The position numbers and the translations under genes are program-made. From Lumbricus terrestris (Eukaryota; Annelida; Clitellata; Crassiclitellata; Lumbricidae): 64,000 bases of DNA. Location: positions 20,663,039-20,727,038 of the forward strand of contig OX457037.1 in NCBI GenBank assembly GCA_949752735.1, in the 5' to 3' direction. This document shows positions 44,401-54,665 of this stretch, piece by piece (within the stretch, counting starts at the first letter, position 1; every line of letters starts with the position of its first letter). The notes below the pieces were generated by a model. It saw only the letters and a list, made by a program, of their open reading frames with translations. It ran no database searches and was not told where the DNA came from.

Positions 44401-44754
44401 GCCAGCTCACATTTGATTTCGACATGTTCTGTGCAATCCTTTTACAGAAATATTAAAAGGTCTGTTTTGTAAGTAATGGCAATAATTGGGTGATTTGATC
44501 AAACAAGCTACATCAGTTGGATGGAAATTCCACTTGGTAAGTATTTTCAAGTAAAACTTTGAACAATAAATAACAGCTCATTTTTTTGGCTTCAGAAGTT
44601 TGGGGTGTACTTTTCAATGTTAAGTCAGTGACAAAAATTAAGACTTTTTAGAATATAGCCAAAAGTAGCAAAGCAAAAATTCTGAAAATTTGTAAACTTC
44701 TGAAGCAATATATAAGGAATACAACTAAGTAGTTGAAATTTTGCTCTTTTTTTT

Positions 44755-45033
44755 TGTAAAGTCCACCATGGGCCGAAGGCCCGTAGGAGAAGGCGCTCAT
44801 CTCCTTTTCTTAGCCCTGAGCCAGCAATGGACGAATCCCAAGGTCCTGGACACGGGGCTAGTGTTTTCCAGGACTTGCCGTTTACTTCCCAGCTTACGCC
44901 GGTACCAAATTATACTGCTTGGTGACAGAGGCACGCGTGCGTAAACAACTTGCCCAAGGTCGTTACCCGGAGTCGAACCCGCAACCTGCCGCTCCGAGAG
45001 CGGACGCGTTACCGGTCTGCCACCAGGTCGCAC
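44755..45033 (-). repeat. tRNA-derived SINE
   Basis: On the minus strand GCGACCTGGTGGCAGACCGG (box A region) and GCGGGTTCGACTCCGGG (box B) are followed by CGACCTTGGGCAAGTTG, the same central word as the SINE at 37.5 kb. The body continues to a GGGCCTTCGGCCCATGG end near 44765. Confidence 0.8.
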
Positions 45034-45379
45034 TGCTTTAATTTAAGTAAATGTATAAACTGTGTCACTGACGTAACTTTCATGCTGTAACTGATGTAAC
45101 AATAAATTATATGTCAGTGATAGCAAGAAACTTGTCTAAATTCGGTATATACTAGTAAAAATGCACTTCTAAATCCAGAATTTGACATCCTAGCTTCGAT
45201 TTGAAGTAAGCCTCATTATAATCATCATCATCCTCATCCTCTTCCTCATCAATTTTTCATCATCACAGTAAACCAAACTAGTGATTTGTTTTTGCACACA
45301 GGGTAAGACACGTCACAAAAAACTGGAACTGAGTTAACATGAATGCGTCACATGAAGAAGTAGCTAGAGTAAGGTGGCC

Positions 45380-46715
45380 ATCATCTAATGCCCCCTCTTC
45401 AATCTGGCTTTAGGAAATACCATTCTACTGAATCTCTTATTACTCGCTTACTTACTGACATCTTTGCCACTGTTGATCAATCCCACATCACCTTACTTGC
45501 CCTGTTTGACGTCAGTGCGGCGTTCGACACTGTTGACCATACTATTCTACTCGAGCGTCTGTCCAAATCTTTTGGCATTGGTGACTCTGCCCTCCTCTGG
45601 CTTAGTTCTTTCCTCTCTGATCGCTCTGTATCTGTGATCTTTGGACCCACACGCTCCTCCTGGACCTTTGTTCCCTACGGCCTGCCTCAAGGCTCTGTCC
45701 TGGCGCCGCTTCTATACATCCTATATACTGCTGATCTATTGAACCTATTATCCCGCAAGGGTGTCTCTGCTCATCAATACGCTGATGATACACAAGCATT
45801 TGTCCACGGTTCTCCCAGTGCTGCCTCTTCACTGGTTGCAACTATCCTTGACGCCACTATGGAACTGAACCAATGGATGTCTTCTAACCGTCTTCGCCTT
45901 AACTCTGATAAAACCCAATTCATCTGGCTTGGTGGTAGAGTCCAGCTCGCCAAGATTGATATGGAGCTCCTCAGCACGTTGTACCCAGATATCCAATTTT
46001 CTCCAACTGTTCGTGATCTGGGTTTTACTCTGGATCCAATTCTTTCTCTTACTGATCATGTTAACCGAATCTCTCGAACATGTTTCTATCACTTGCGACA
46101 ATTGCGTACTATCCGCCACTCACTCTCCCTTCAAGCGGTCAAGGCGCTTGTCCATGCTTTGATTTGCTCTAGAGTCGACTTTGGAAACTCTGCCTATGCT
46201 GGTCTCTCCTCTCTTAACCTCTCTAAGCTTCAGTCTATTCTTAATGCTGCTGCCCGCTTAATTGCTGGTCTTCCCAAATTCTCTCACATATCTGATTTTA
46301 TTCGGGACACTCTTCATTGGCTTCCTGTACCTCAGCGCATTGAGTTCAAGATCCTGACTCTTATGCGCAACTCTCTTCTCGGGGTAGCCCCCTCTTATCT
46401 TCGGGCACTGTGTAACTTGGTCTCCACTCTTCCTGGCCGCTCTGCCCTTCGATCTGCTGCCAATGGCCTTCTAGTTGTCCCGCGCATGCGTGGAGCTACG
46501 GCCCAGTCCAGAAGCTTCGCATATCTTGGTCCTACTTGTTGGAACCGCCTTCCTCACAAGCTCCGTTCTGAGCTTCTTGGCCTTTCTCTTCCCCTGTTCC
46601 GTAAACGTCTGAAAACTATACTATTTGTTAGGGGTGAGCACTAACTTGGGTCGGGAGCGCCACTGAATCTGTGAGCGGCGCTATATAAATGTTCAATTAC
46701 AATTACAATCATACA
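45380..46715 (+). mobile_element. L2-like LINE, 5'-truncated, intact 418-codon RT frame
   Basis: The uninterrupted ORF 45388-46644 shows LQSGFRKYHSTESL, DVSAAFDTVDH (residues 41-51), GLPQGSVLAPLLYILYTAD (98-116), the catalytic YADD at 131-134, the SSNRLRLNSDKTQFIWLGG block and the C-terminal HWLPVPQRIEFKI and WNRLPHKLR segments. It encodes the reverse transcriptase half of ORF2, and the endonuclease is missing. The tail GGGAGCGCCACTGAATC, GAGCGGCGCTATATAAATG ends in (ATTACA)n, unlike the (ATGA)n tails of the other copies, which marks a distinct subfamily. The absence of stops suggests a recent insertion. Confidence 0.93.
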
Positions 46716-46744
46716 GAAGAATGCTGAGTAGCAACAATAATGGC

Positions 46745-47560
46745 ATCTAGTGGGACAAAAACAGAAAGAAATCTACAAAAGGTACAATGCACAGCCTTCG
46801 TCAAATGTTTAAAATGTCGTTACTCCCAACAGAATCAGATCATGCAGCAACTTCAAGAGTTTCTTATCTGCTCAACAATATAGGAAAAGACCCAAGATAA
46901 TCTTTTAAAAGTACTCCAAAGATAATCTTTTAAAAGTACTCCAAAGAAGGTTGCTCTCATGAACTTTGGCATAGCTTGGCAGATAAAAAGTACATAATGA
47001 TGTTGATTAATGGACAGAAAGTGATATTGTTTCACATGAGCTGCTGGGAAAGAAGAACTATGCAATATTTGTGAAGATGAATGGCACATATGATAGTGTA
47101 TAAAATAAAACATTGATGATGACACTAATGGAGGCATACGTTCGAGATCAAAAGTCTGCAGTCAATGATTGGAACATAAAAATTTGCTTCATTGAGTCCA
47201 AAACATGTTGTTTCAGTGAGTGTAAAAGATCATAATGTATGTTGCTACAAGTGTCGGGTTGATTTGAAAAAGTTGCCTTCTACACTACCAAACAGCAATC
47301 GAGCTGCCGATTCAGTCAGTCCATGAGCTGCTATCTCGAAGTGCCAACTTATGGAAATGCAAAAGCATTTGTGAATATGAAGTCAATAATGGTAAACAGA
47401 AGGGTTTCTTCACTCTCAGTGAGCACATTGCAACAACACTACACAGTAGCCAACAACACTGGATAATTTTTAACGCATTCCTGCATACTTGTGAACCATG
47501 ACTAGTAAATTTACTGCAATTAATGTTTGTCTTTCCAGAAGCGTTATGTCAGCACTTGAC
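46745..47560 (+). other. decayed coding-like sequence, unidentified
   Basis: Short plus-strand segments such as CYKCRVDLKKLPSTLPNSNR and FHMSCWERRTMQY alternate with stops. They look like an old ORF, perhaps of the 43228-47952 element, but no family is evident. Confidence 0.3.
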
Positions 47561-47952
47561 ATTTGAAATGTTATGTCAGTGACATTTAGGCACCATTGAA
47601 ATTATGACATATATGACTGCTGGAAAAAATTTAACTTGAAATCTATATATGCCACAACCTGTAACTTAATAATTTTAAAAACATTAATAAAATTTTTACA
47701 GTCATATTTCAGAAGATTGTGATGCGAACATGAGTTACAATCATTTTGATGTCCAAATTGTGTTACGTCAGTGACGATACACAAAAACTGTTTTTAAAAA
47801 TACCCATAAATATTTCCTGCCAAGTCTTTTTTGGCTTTTAAGAAGGATTATATAGTAAATTTTGGCAAAGCAGTGATATCATAGTGTGCTAGAATTAAAA
47901 ACGTCGCAAAATTTCTGTCTGAATGTTACGTCAGTGACGGTGGAATTGCCCT

Positions 47953-48617
47953 GTAGTAAACTTAACTAAAAAACACAAAACAAACAAAAAATCAACTAAA
48001 AAGTGACAACTCGGGCCTGATGAACCTGTACATGCAGCTACTGAACACCGACTTAATTCGCAAAGCAGACAGTTAACCTAGCAAACCAGTCGATCGATGT
48101 AACCACGTGGCCTATCTGAGTTCACTGAACTATTATTCGACCAAACCAACCAGTCAACACATCTACCCAGTCAATCTAGCTAGTAAACTTGATGCATAGA
48201 CCCCTCTCTGCAGTCTTTTCCCGCCCTCTCCGGTCTGCTGATCGACCAGATCTCTTGGTTCCAAAAGCAAGGACTGCCATGGCCTAACACCGTGTCTTTG
48301 CCATTGTAGGCTGAGACGCTTGTCGGGCTTTCTTGACAGCTAGCCCAAAACTCTGCAATTCACTGTCCAGTGTTCAGAACTGTAAATTTCTCTCGTGTCG
48401 TTCAGATGTAGCCTAATATTAAGACTCTATCAACTTGAATATCCCACCAGAGCAAGGCCACTGGTTTCTCTCATCTTCCAGACTTCAACCCCATATTACG
48501 ACTTTCACTGTGACTTCACTTGAAGCGACCAACCATCAATTGATGATGTCCTTGGTATAATGATAACATCGCCTATATAAGTCATCAGATTATAATAGAT
48601 CAGATCAGATTACTTAC
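47953..48617. other. intron; no gene seen
   Basis: No recognisable feature between the donor of the V exon and the TIR at 47952. Confidence 0.35.
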
Positions 48618-48974
48618 TAATGACAACCAGAATGGAGGTTCTTGTCTGTTCCCTATCACCTTCTAGCAGCACACAACTGAATCTTCCAGAGTCACTAATC
48701 TTCAGCTGTGTAATTTTTAGGCTGCAACCACCAGTACTGCGCCGAACTGAAATGTGTCGTTCACCGGGAAAGCCGTTAAGTCTCCTGTCATTCGTGAACA
48801 CTGTTCTTGCTGACTGTTCTCCTTCCATCACTGTTCTTGCTGACTGTTCTCCTTCCATCTTCTTCCACTCGACCTGGTCACAGTTGTTACTGCTCGTTAC
48901 ACACTCCAGCGTAACATTATCACCGACTTTCTTCAGAGCATTCACTGGTCCATTTTCAATTTGTGACTGCACAG
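48618..48974 (-). CDS. IgSF gene, V-set Ig exon
   Basis: An acceptor (TTTCATTTTGTTGCAG) and a donor (GTAAGTAATC) enclose 357 nt with phase 1 on both sides. The domain begins AVQSQIENGPVNALKKVG and has the B-strand Cys (VTLECV), C-strand Trp (QVEWKKM), and F-strand DSGRFSC, ending TSILVVI. Two extra cysteines (SNNCDQ and TGGCSL) could form a second disulphide. A 10-residue segment (MEGEQSARTV) is present twice in a row through a perfect 30-bp duplication (48799-48828 and 48829-48858), placed in the C'-C'' loop region. An extracellular recognition or adhesion domain is likely. Confidence 0.88.
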
Positions 48975-50099
48975 CTGCAACAAAATGAAAAACAAAAGAT
49001 CAGTAAGACACACAGAAGACCATCGCAGTCATTAAATAACAATAATAATAATTACACACTATTCCATAATAGTAATATTAATAATAGTATTGATAATAAT
49101 TACAGTTATTAGGGCCTTCCATAGATATAATAAACCTGGATAGAGCAAGTACTGATTTTTGATGCATATATCCAATCTATGCTAGTGACGTCATACGGAG
49201 CAGAAAGCAGCCTGCCTACAGGCAGTCAAACGGTGTCAATAGACTTTACTTTTAGTAATCGTATACTTTAAAACTCTAAAGTGCCACTTCAAAGTACAAC
49301 ACAGAGCACCATATTATTCGAATCAGTAGGGCTGCCCACAGGTATCAAGTGAGGACTGTGGGGTAGGCATCATAGATAGGAGGCAGAGTGATTGTCCATC
49401 GTCTCTGGCCCAGCTCTACGACGGGCTGTATGCTACCGCGGTACCCCTTTTGTGCTGATTGGATTGCCTACTCTGTACAGCCGCAAAGGGGAAGGCTTCA
49501 ATACGTTATGAACAGGCTGGTCCACCAGCGATAGGCCCTGCATGCCTAGTAATAGTCCGTGTGAATAGCTATCCCGCAGCACCTAGCCAATAGTAACTGG
49601 TTATCTGCAAACCTAGGAAACCGTGGTTAAGTCCTTCATAGGTTGCTTCTATTTCTGAAGCCTAATCTTTATTGCCTATGGCCAAAACCTAATGACTAAA
49701 GCAGACGAAGAGTCAGTGTTGCACAGTGTGCACAAACTAATCAACTGTCATGGCTAGCTTTAAACGGCCACAGACTTGTTTACATATTTGCTTACTTTAA
49801 CCAGGTTTCTTCACTAGAGTGCAGCATGACAGCCGGTTAACCCTTTACAGGTTCATTTTTAAATTTTAAGCCCGTTTTCAGCGGATATACTCGGGGCAAA
49901 CGCGTAAAGGATTAAAGAAATCACATGCTTCAATTGCTTTTATTATCTGGGTCAGTGGGTGTATAGTGGGCTGGGAAAGACATTCATCGCGTCGGTTGAT
50001 CGAAGCACCGCCAGACTCCAGTGACTCTCGGTCAAGGTATCTCCAGCGGGTCGCGTCACTCGTCCTCCACCGGTTGTAAACAAACGGCATATGGCGGCA

Positions 50100-50187
50100 T
50101 ACGGCGGCCTCCATGAAGATGGTTTGAAATTCTTTCCTTTAGTTGCCGCAATCCATTTTTCATACAGACCAAGATTTTTTGGAAAGG
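50100..50187 (-). pseudogene. P-like transposase, second THAP exon piece
   Basis: After an acceptor-like TTTTTGTTAG the minus strand reads FPKNLGLYEKWIAATKG, then KNFKPSSW. This is the central THAP part with the conserved FPK and Trp. The first two bases do not match the phase of exon 1 exactly, and the closing C-x2-H pair is not found, so this copy is dead. Confidence 0.65.
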
Positions 50188-50234
50188 CTAACAAAAACAC
50201 AAATAAATGATACCCAGTAAAATAGCATGAATTT

Positions 50235-50430
50235 CATGGTACATTATAATAACTACAACTTGGAATGGTCTCCCTGTTACACTGCGCTTAATTCCCAGAG
50301 GTCACTCCACACTGTTCCTTAAGAACCTAAAAACTGTTTTATTTAGCTGTGGTTGGGCCGGGAGCGCTTCTGAGTAGCCTAACTTGAAGAGGTGCTATAT
50401 AAATTCCTGAAATAAATAAATAAATAGACA
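50235..50430 (+). mobile_element. L2-like LINE 3' end
   Basis: TTWNGLPVTLRLIPRG and LKTVLFSCGWAGSASE are followed by the tail GGGAGCGCTTCTGAGTAG, GAGGTGCTATATAAATTCC and (AAAT)n. It lies inside the P-like element between the two THAP pieces. Confidence 0.85.
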
Positions 50431-50789
50431 GCAATTGTATATGTAATTCAATTATATCCATTATTATTATTAGTAGTAGTAGCAGCAGCAGTAGTAAGCG
50501 TGACAGGAAAGTCTATTCATAATAAATCCTAAACAAACAAGACGCACAAGGTTTGTCTTGGAGAGCAATAAAGAAGATGATTTGCGAATAAATTCCCGAA
50601 GTTTATTCCTACATAAACTTTTGATTTAAAAATCCACTAATCTATCTTTTAGCGGTCTAAATTATTCGCTTGCATGGGCTTTAGTTTATTTAATGGTAAA
50701 CATGTATTTTAGCGTCGTAATTTATTTAACATTGCATGGGCTTCCGCATCAATGGTCAAATATGAGTCGGGTTGATGCAAAGAATTCTT

Positions 50790-51035
50790 GCTACCGCTAA
50801 ATAGAAGTTGGAATGATGAAAATAAATTTTAATTAAATAGAAGTGGGTCATATGCAAACATCTCGCTGAAATTGAAGCTGCAACGATAAACAATAATTGT
50901 TAATTGAATAGAAGTTGTATTGATGAAAAATGATTGCTGCCGAAATAGAAGCGGGAATGATGACACGAATTCTTGCCTAAACAAAAGCTGGATCAATGAG
51001 AAGGATTCCTGCTAAACTAGAAGTTGGATTGATTA
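50790..51035. repeat. ATCCAGCTTC minisatellite (complement orientation)
   Basis: AAATAGAAGTTGGAATGATG, AAATAGAAGTGGGTCA, AATAGAAGTTGTATTGATGA and ACTAGAAGTTGGATTGATTA are successive degenerate units. Confidence 0.7.
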
Positions 51036-51954
51036 AAAATAAAAAATACTGCAACAAGGGTTATTGTTACTGACAGCTCGGTAGCAGATCAACAATATGG
51101 CCGCAACAGATAGAGGCAGAATAGAGCAGTCTCACATATGGTGATCGGTAGCCCAATTATTCCGCTTACTAATCAATGGTCAAAGACCATGAAAAGGTAT
51201 ATTTTCATAAATATTAATAAGCTTAAATAAGCTAAAGAATACAGCAAAATCAATTAAAAGTATTTTTATAATGCACACAAGTGGGCTAAGCTTGCTTTGG
51301 CAGGCTACGTTAACAACCGACAATAACTACATGCGGGAGAGCTTATTTTTGTAATGCTTTGGGATTGTAAACATGCTTATTTGTGTTAAATAAGTAACAG
51401 TATTTTGCTGAATTAAAAATAAAATGTAAGACAATGTTTGGACAGTCGAATGCAGGTTTCAAACCAATAATACTTGGTATCTAAGGTTATTGTTACTGAC
51501 CGCTCGGTAGGACGTAAACAGTATGGCGGTCACAGTTAGAGGCATAATAGAGCGGCCTCAACTCCGGCGATCGATAGCCCAATGTTTTCGCGCGAAACAT
51601 TGGGCTTCCGCGTCAGTCAGCGCTGTTGTGTGATGTAAGTAAGTAAGTAAAAGAGTAGACTACCGTACATAATTTTTTTTAACGGATTATTTGGTAATCC
51701 TGGGAGCGGTCGTAAATTCCGAAACATGTATTTTCGTCAGAGGAAGGGTCAACTACAGTTAAGGCTGCATTTATTCACTTATTTTCTTAATTTTTTACTT
51801 ATTCACTTACTTACAAGCTTCTCGGGCTTTTTACGTCATTGTTTAGGCCCTACGTTGTTTTGACGGCAGTCCGTTGTGAAATAAATCAACGTGACGTGTC
51901 GTAATAGCGCAGTGTATAGGATGGGCGCATAGAAACCACGCTTGAGAAATAAGA

Positions 51955-52170
51955 GCTGGATGAAGACCTTTTACAGGTGAAATGGAGGCTGGATTGATGA
52001 AAAAACGCAAGAGAATTGGAATCTGGATGAAGGTTCTTCTGCAGGTGAAATAGAAGCTGGATTGACGAAAATAACGCATGAGAAGTAGAAGCTGGATGAA
52101 GGTATTTCTAGATCTGAAATAGAAGCTGGATTGATGAATAAACGCTTAAGAAATGGAGGCTGGATGAAAA
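51955..52170. repeat. ATCCAGCTTC minisatellite, ~70-bp dimer form
   Basis: GAAATAGAAGCTGGATTGA alternates with AGAAGCTGGATGAAGG at a period of about 70 bp. This is the complement of the arrays at 13.7-14.1 and 59.6-59.9 kb. Confidence 0.75.
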
Positions 52171-52864
52171 ACCCACACTTTCTGCCCATCCAATACTCCG
52201 CACTATCGATTTATGGAATTTTATAATTTACGACCGCCGTTCCCAGGATTGCCGATTATTTTACAATCCATAGTTTCAGCGTTGTAAATTAATCCATCGG
52301 AGCAGCTTAACTGTTTAATCCATCCGATCACTAATGTTTCCATGCAGCTTTAAGTCGTCCGACAATAATATTTTACCAAACGATATATGGGCAATGGATA
52401 TGACTAAAACTAGCGCTATATAAGCAATAATCCAGTGCCTCTCCAAAGGCGGAAGATGCAGGGCAGTCAAACGGTAAGCTTCCAATTTGCGTTTGAATAA
52501 ACAGTGGGTAGGTGTTTAAGGTCAATCGATTTCTTTGTATTCTTTACCTTATTTAGGCGTATTTTTATTTTTGAAAATATAATTTTTCGTGGTCTTTTGA
52601 CCATTGACTATTAAGCGGAATAATTGGGCTATCGATCGCATGAGGTCAGACCACTCTATTCCGCGTCTATCTATGGCCTCCATACTGTTTACGTTCTACC
52701 GAACCGTCAGTCACAATAACCGTATCTAATTTCCGCTGTGATCGCCGTAGGTGAGACCGCTCTAATTCTGCCCCTATCTGTGGCACCCGTATTGTTTATC
52801 TGCTACCGAGCCGTCAGTAACAATAACCGCAACAAGCGAATAATTTACGACGCTAAAATACACG

Positions 52865-52925
52865 TTTACCTCGGGAGCATCTATGAGTAGTTTCTTTAAG
52901 AGGCGCTATATCAATACATGAATGA
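52865..52925 (+). mobile_element. L2-like LINE tail remnant
   Basis: CTCGGGAGCATCTATGAGTA, AAGAGGCGCTATATCAATAC and (ATGA)n remain of an L2 tail. Confidence 0.7.
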
Positions 52926-53025
52926 ATCTCATATTCCATTCGACTGGTTGAGTTTGATCCAGCGTAATACGCCTATAATAAAAATAAAAAGTAGGCCTAC
53001 CCTGAAATATTGAATCTTTACTAAC

Positions 53026-53096
53026 CTGTGAAGCGTGTCTGCTCCTCCAGTAACACGCCTAGCTGTGCACCCATAAGCAACACATGATTTAGTCAT
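53026..53096 (-). CDS. P-like transposase, THAP exon 1
   Basis: From an ATG at 53096 the exon reads MTKSCVAYGCTARRVTGG, then ADTLH, and stops at a GTTAGT donor in phase 2. The M-x-x-x-C-x4-C start is the N-terminus of a THAP zinc finger, and the normal FHRFP follows across the intron in such genes. The Asn usual after the second Cys (GCTN) is Ala here. The piece lies close to the right TIR of the 49120-53307 element, as expected for a promoter-proximal transposase exon. Confidence 0.75.
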
Positions 53097-53332
53097 TTTC
53101 CATACAATTTTACTTCCAGAAATCTGCACGCTTTAGATATAAAAACGATTTAAAAAAACTTTCGCAGCAATAACACACGACCACCATGCTACACGAAGCT
53201 TTCTGATCCTTATGACGTCATTTACCATAGAGATATTGTTGCCATCTGTTTAAATTTAGATTTAGCCGGGCGTGAACCATCCAGGTTTATTATAATTATT
53301 ATCTATGGGGCCTTCCATACATTCTGTACGGT

Positions 53333-54066
53333 TCCCTATGAGAAGGGCGCATTACAAAAGAGCGCAATCAATAGGGCGAAATTGAATAGAGCGCATTGAT
53401 TTTAGACCGCATGATTTAAAGGGCGAAATCAAAAGGGCGCATGCTTGACAGCGCGAAATCAAAAGAGCACATGTATGCGTAGGCCTACCTAATATATTTT
53501 TTTAAGCGATTGCTTTATGCGGAACTTCATATTGTGACTTTAGGAGGACAGAATAGAAAATTATAACCCGATTTTATACTAAATTCGTATCTTTTTCACA
53601 GGAAAGTTACGCCCATCAGCGAAAGTCTAAACAAATTTAAAAATAAAAGAAACATGCATGGTCAGTTAAAGAATGTTTATTTATAATCACTATACTCAGA
53701 TCTGCTAAACTAAAATTTAATAGAACAGCTCATTTGCCTAAACAGCCAATGTCATTGAATGTCAAAATATAGTTTCAAATAGTTCTAACTGAAGATTGCA
53801 TGCATCCTTTGACTTACCGACAATCTTTATTTAGGCTACCAATTTTCCGTTCCCTTTCATCTCTTAAAACTGGCGCCCTTTGTCCTATCGACCTCCTTAA
53901 ATTTCTAATTGCGCCCTTTTGATCACCCGTGCAATAGACCTAGGCCTATTTGTCTTTTCGCCCTGTTTATCATGAGGTCTAAAAACAATGCGCTCTACTC
54001 ATTTTCGCCCTATTGATTGCGCCCTTTTGATTGCGCTCTTTTGAATTGCGCCCTTCTCATAGGATA
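53333..54066. mobile_element. foldback element with GGGCGCAAT subrepeat TIRs
   Basis: The left end CCTATGAGAAGGGCGCA and the right end TTGCGCCCTTCTCATAGG are inverted. Both arms (about 130-150 bp) consist of short words such as AAAAGAGCGCAATCAA, AATAGGGCGAAA and ATCAAAAGGGCGCA. CATTCTGTAC occurs outside both ends (53320-53329 and 54074-54083), a few bases away from the TIR. No coding sequence is seen. Confidence 0.7.
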
Positions 54067-54137
54067 GGCCTACCATTCTGTACATTAAATAATATAAAGT
54101 GATATTCCTGAGTGATCCTTTAAATCTGATGACAAAA

Positions 54138-54138
54138 C

Positions 54139-54188
<50 letters not shown>
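54138..54188. repeat. (AAT)n microsatellite
   Basis: About 17 AAT units precede the hAT MITE, whose target duplication includes the end of the run. Confidence 0.95.
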
Positions 54189-54192
54189 GTCG

Positions 54193-54399
54193 CAGGGCTT
54201 TTTTTAACGTGCAGTTGTACACAAAATGTGCAGTTCTAGATGGATTTGTGCAGTTGTAGAAGCACTTCTGTACAGTCAAGACAAGCAAAAACGTCGTTGT
54301 CCTCCGATTGGACCTTTGGAAGTAATTATACTTACCATGGATGATGGGAAAGGAAAGAAGGAGTTGTGCAGTTCTAAAAATTCCTTTAAAACAGCCCTG
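54193..54399. mobile_element. hAT MITE, 207 bp, perfect 8-bp TSD
   Basis: The ends CAGGGCTTTTTTTAACGTGC and AAAATTCCTTTAAAACAGCC (then CTG) are inverted. ATAAGTCG flanks both sides (54185-54192 and 54400-54407). Subterminal GTGCAGTTCTA words match the ends of the hAT at 15299-16878, so this is a deletion derivative of that family. Confidence 0.95.
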
Positions 54400-54579
54400 A
54401 TAAGTCGGTCAACTTGAATATAAACAACTTGGGGTGGGATATCTGGAGAGGCTGCGCTCGAGACTGCGATTCATGCTGCCAGGCGATTCTTAAAAAACAT
54501 GGGCACACAGTCGATCAATATTAGGCTATGAAATCCAACACCTCCACATCTGGTTGAGGCGGGTCAATTTTGAATCTAA

Positions 54580-54580
<1 letters not shown>

Positions 54581-54630
<50 letters not shown>
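54581..54630. repeat. (TA)n microsatellite
   Basis: About 24 TA units. Confidence 0.95.
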
Positions 54631-54634
<4 letters not shown>

Positions 54635-54665
54635 GCATGGATAGTAAAATCATCTGCAAACATTA

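Larger units (their letters stand above)
43228..47952. mobile_element. possible large TIR element (AGGGCAATTCCAC ends)
   Basis: AGGGCAATTCCAC at 43228 is inverted as GTGGAATTGCCCT at 47940-47952. The matching part is only 13 bp and the flanks share just GTA. CGTCACTGACGTAAC-like words recur near 45065, 47760 and 47930. Broken coding-like text lies at 46745-47550. A hAT, a SINE and an L2 are nested inside. The whole may be one old DNA transposon, but the evidence is thin. Confidence 0.4.
50696..52868. repeat. foldback element with ATGTATTTTAGCGTCGTAA ends
   Basis: The left end (ATGTATTTTAGCGTCGTAA) is inverted at the right (TTTACGACGCTAAAATACAC). Minisatellite arrays lie at 50790-51030 and 51955-52170. 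A module of about 120 bp (GGTTATTGTTACTGAC, CTCGGTAG, TAGAGGCAGAATAGAGC, GATCGATAGCCCAAT) occurs four times: direct at 51058 and 51484, inverted at about 52600-52730 and 52735-52830. Confidence 0.75.
49120..53307 (-). mobile_element. P-element-like transposon, 4.2 kb, 8-bp TSD, THAP exon
   Basis: The ends CATAGATATAATAAACCTGG and (complement of the right end) CATAGATAATAATTATAATA followed by AACCTGGAT form an inverted repeat with a small indel. GGGCCTTC stands on both sides (49112-49119 and 53308-53315). Near the right end a minus-strand THAP exon starts at 53096, and a second THAP piece lies at about 50187. THAP domain, CAT-type ends and a GC-rich 8-bp duplication together fit the P superfamily. 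A 2.2-kb foldback (50696-52868) and two L2 tails are nested inside, and most of the transposase is lost. Confidence 0.82.
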
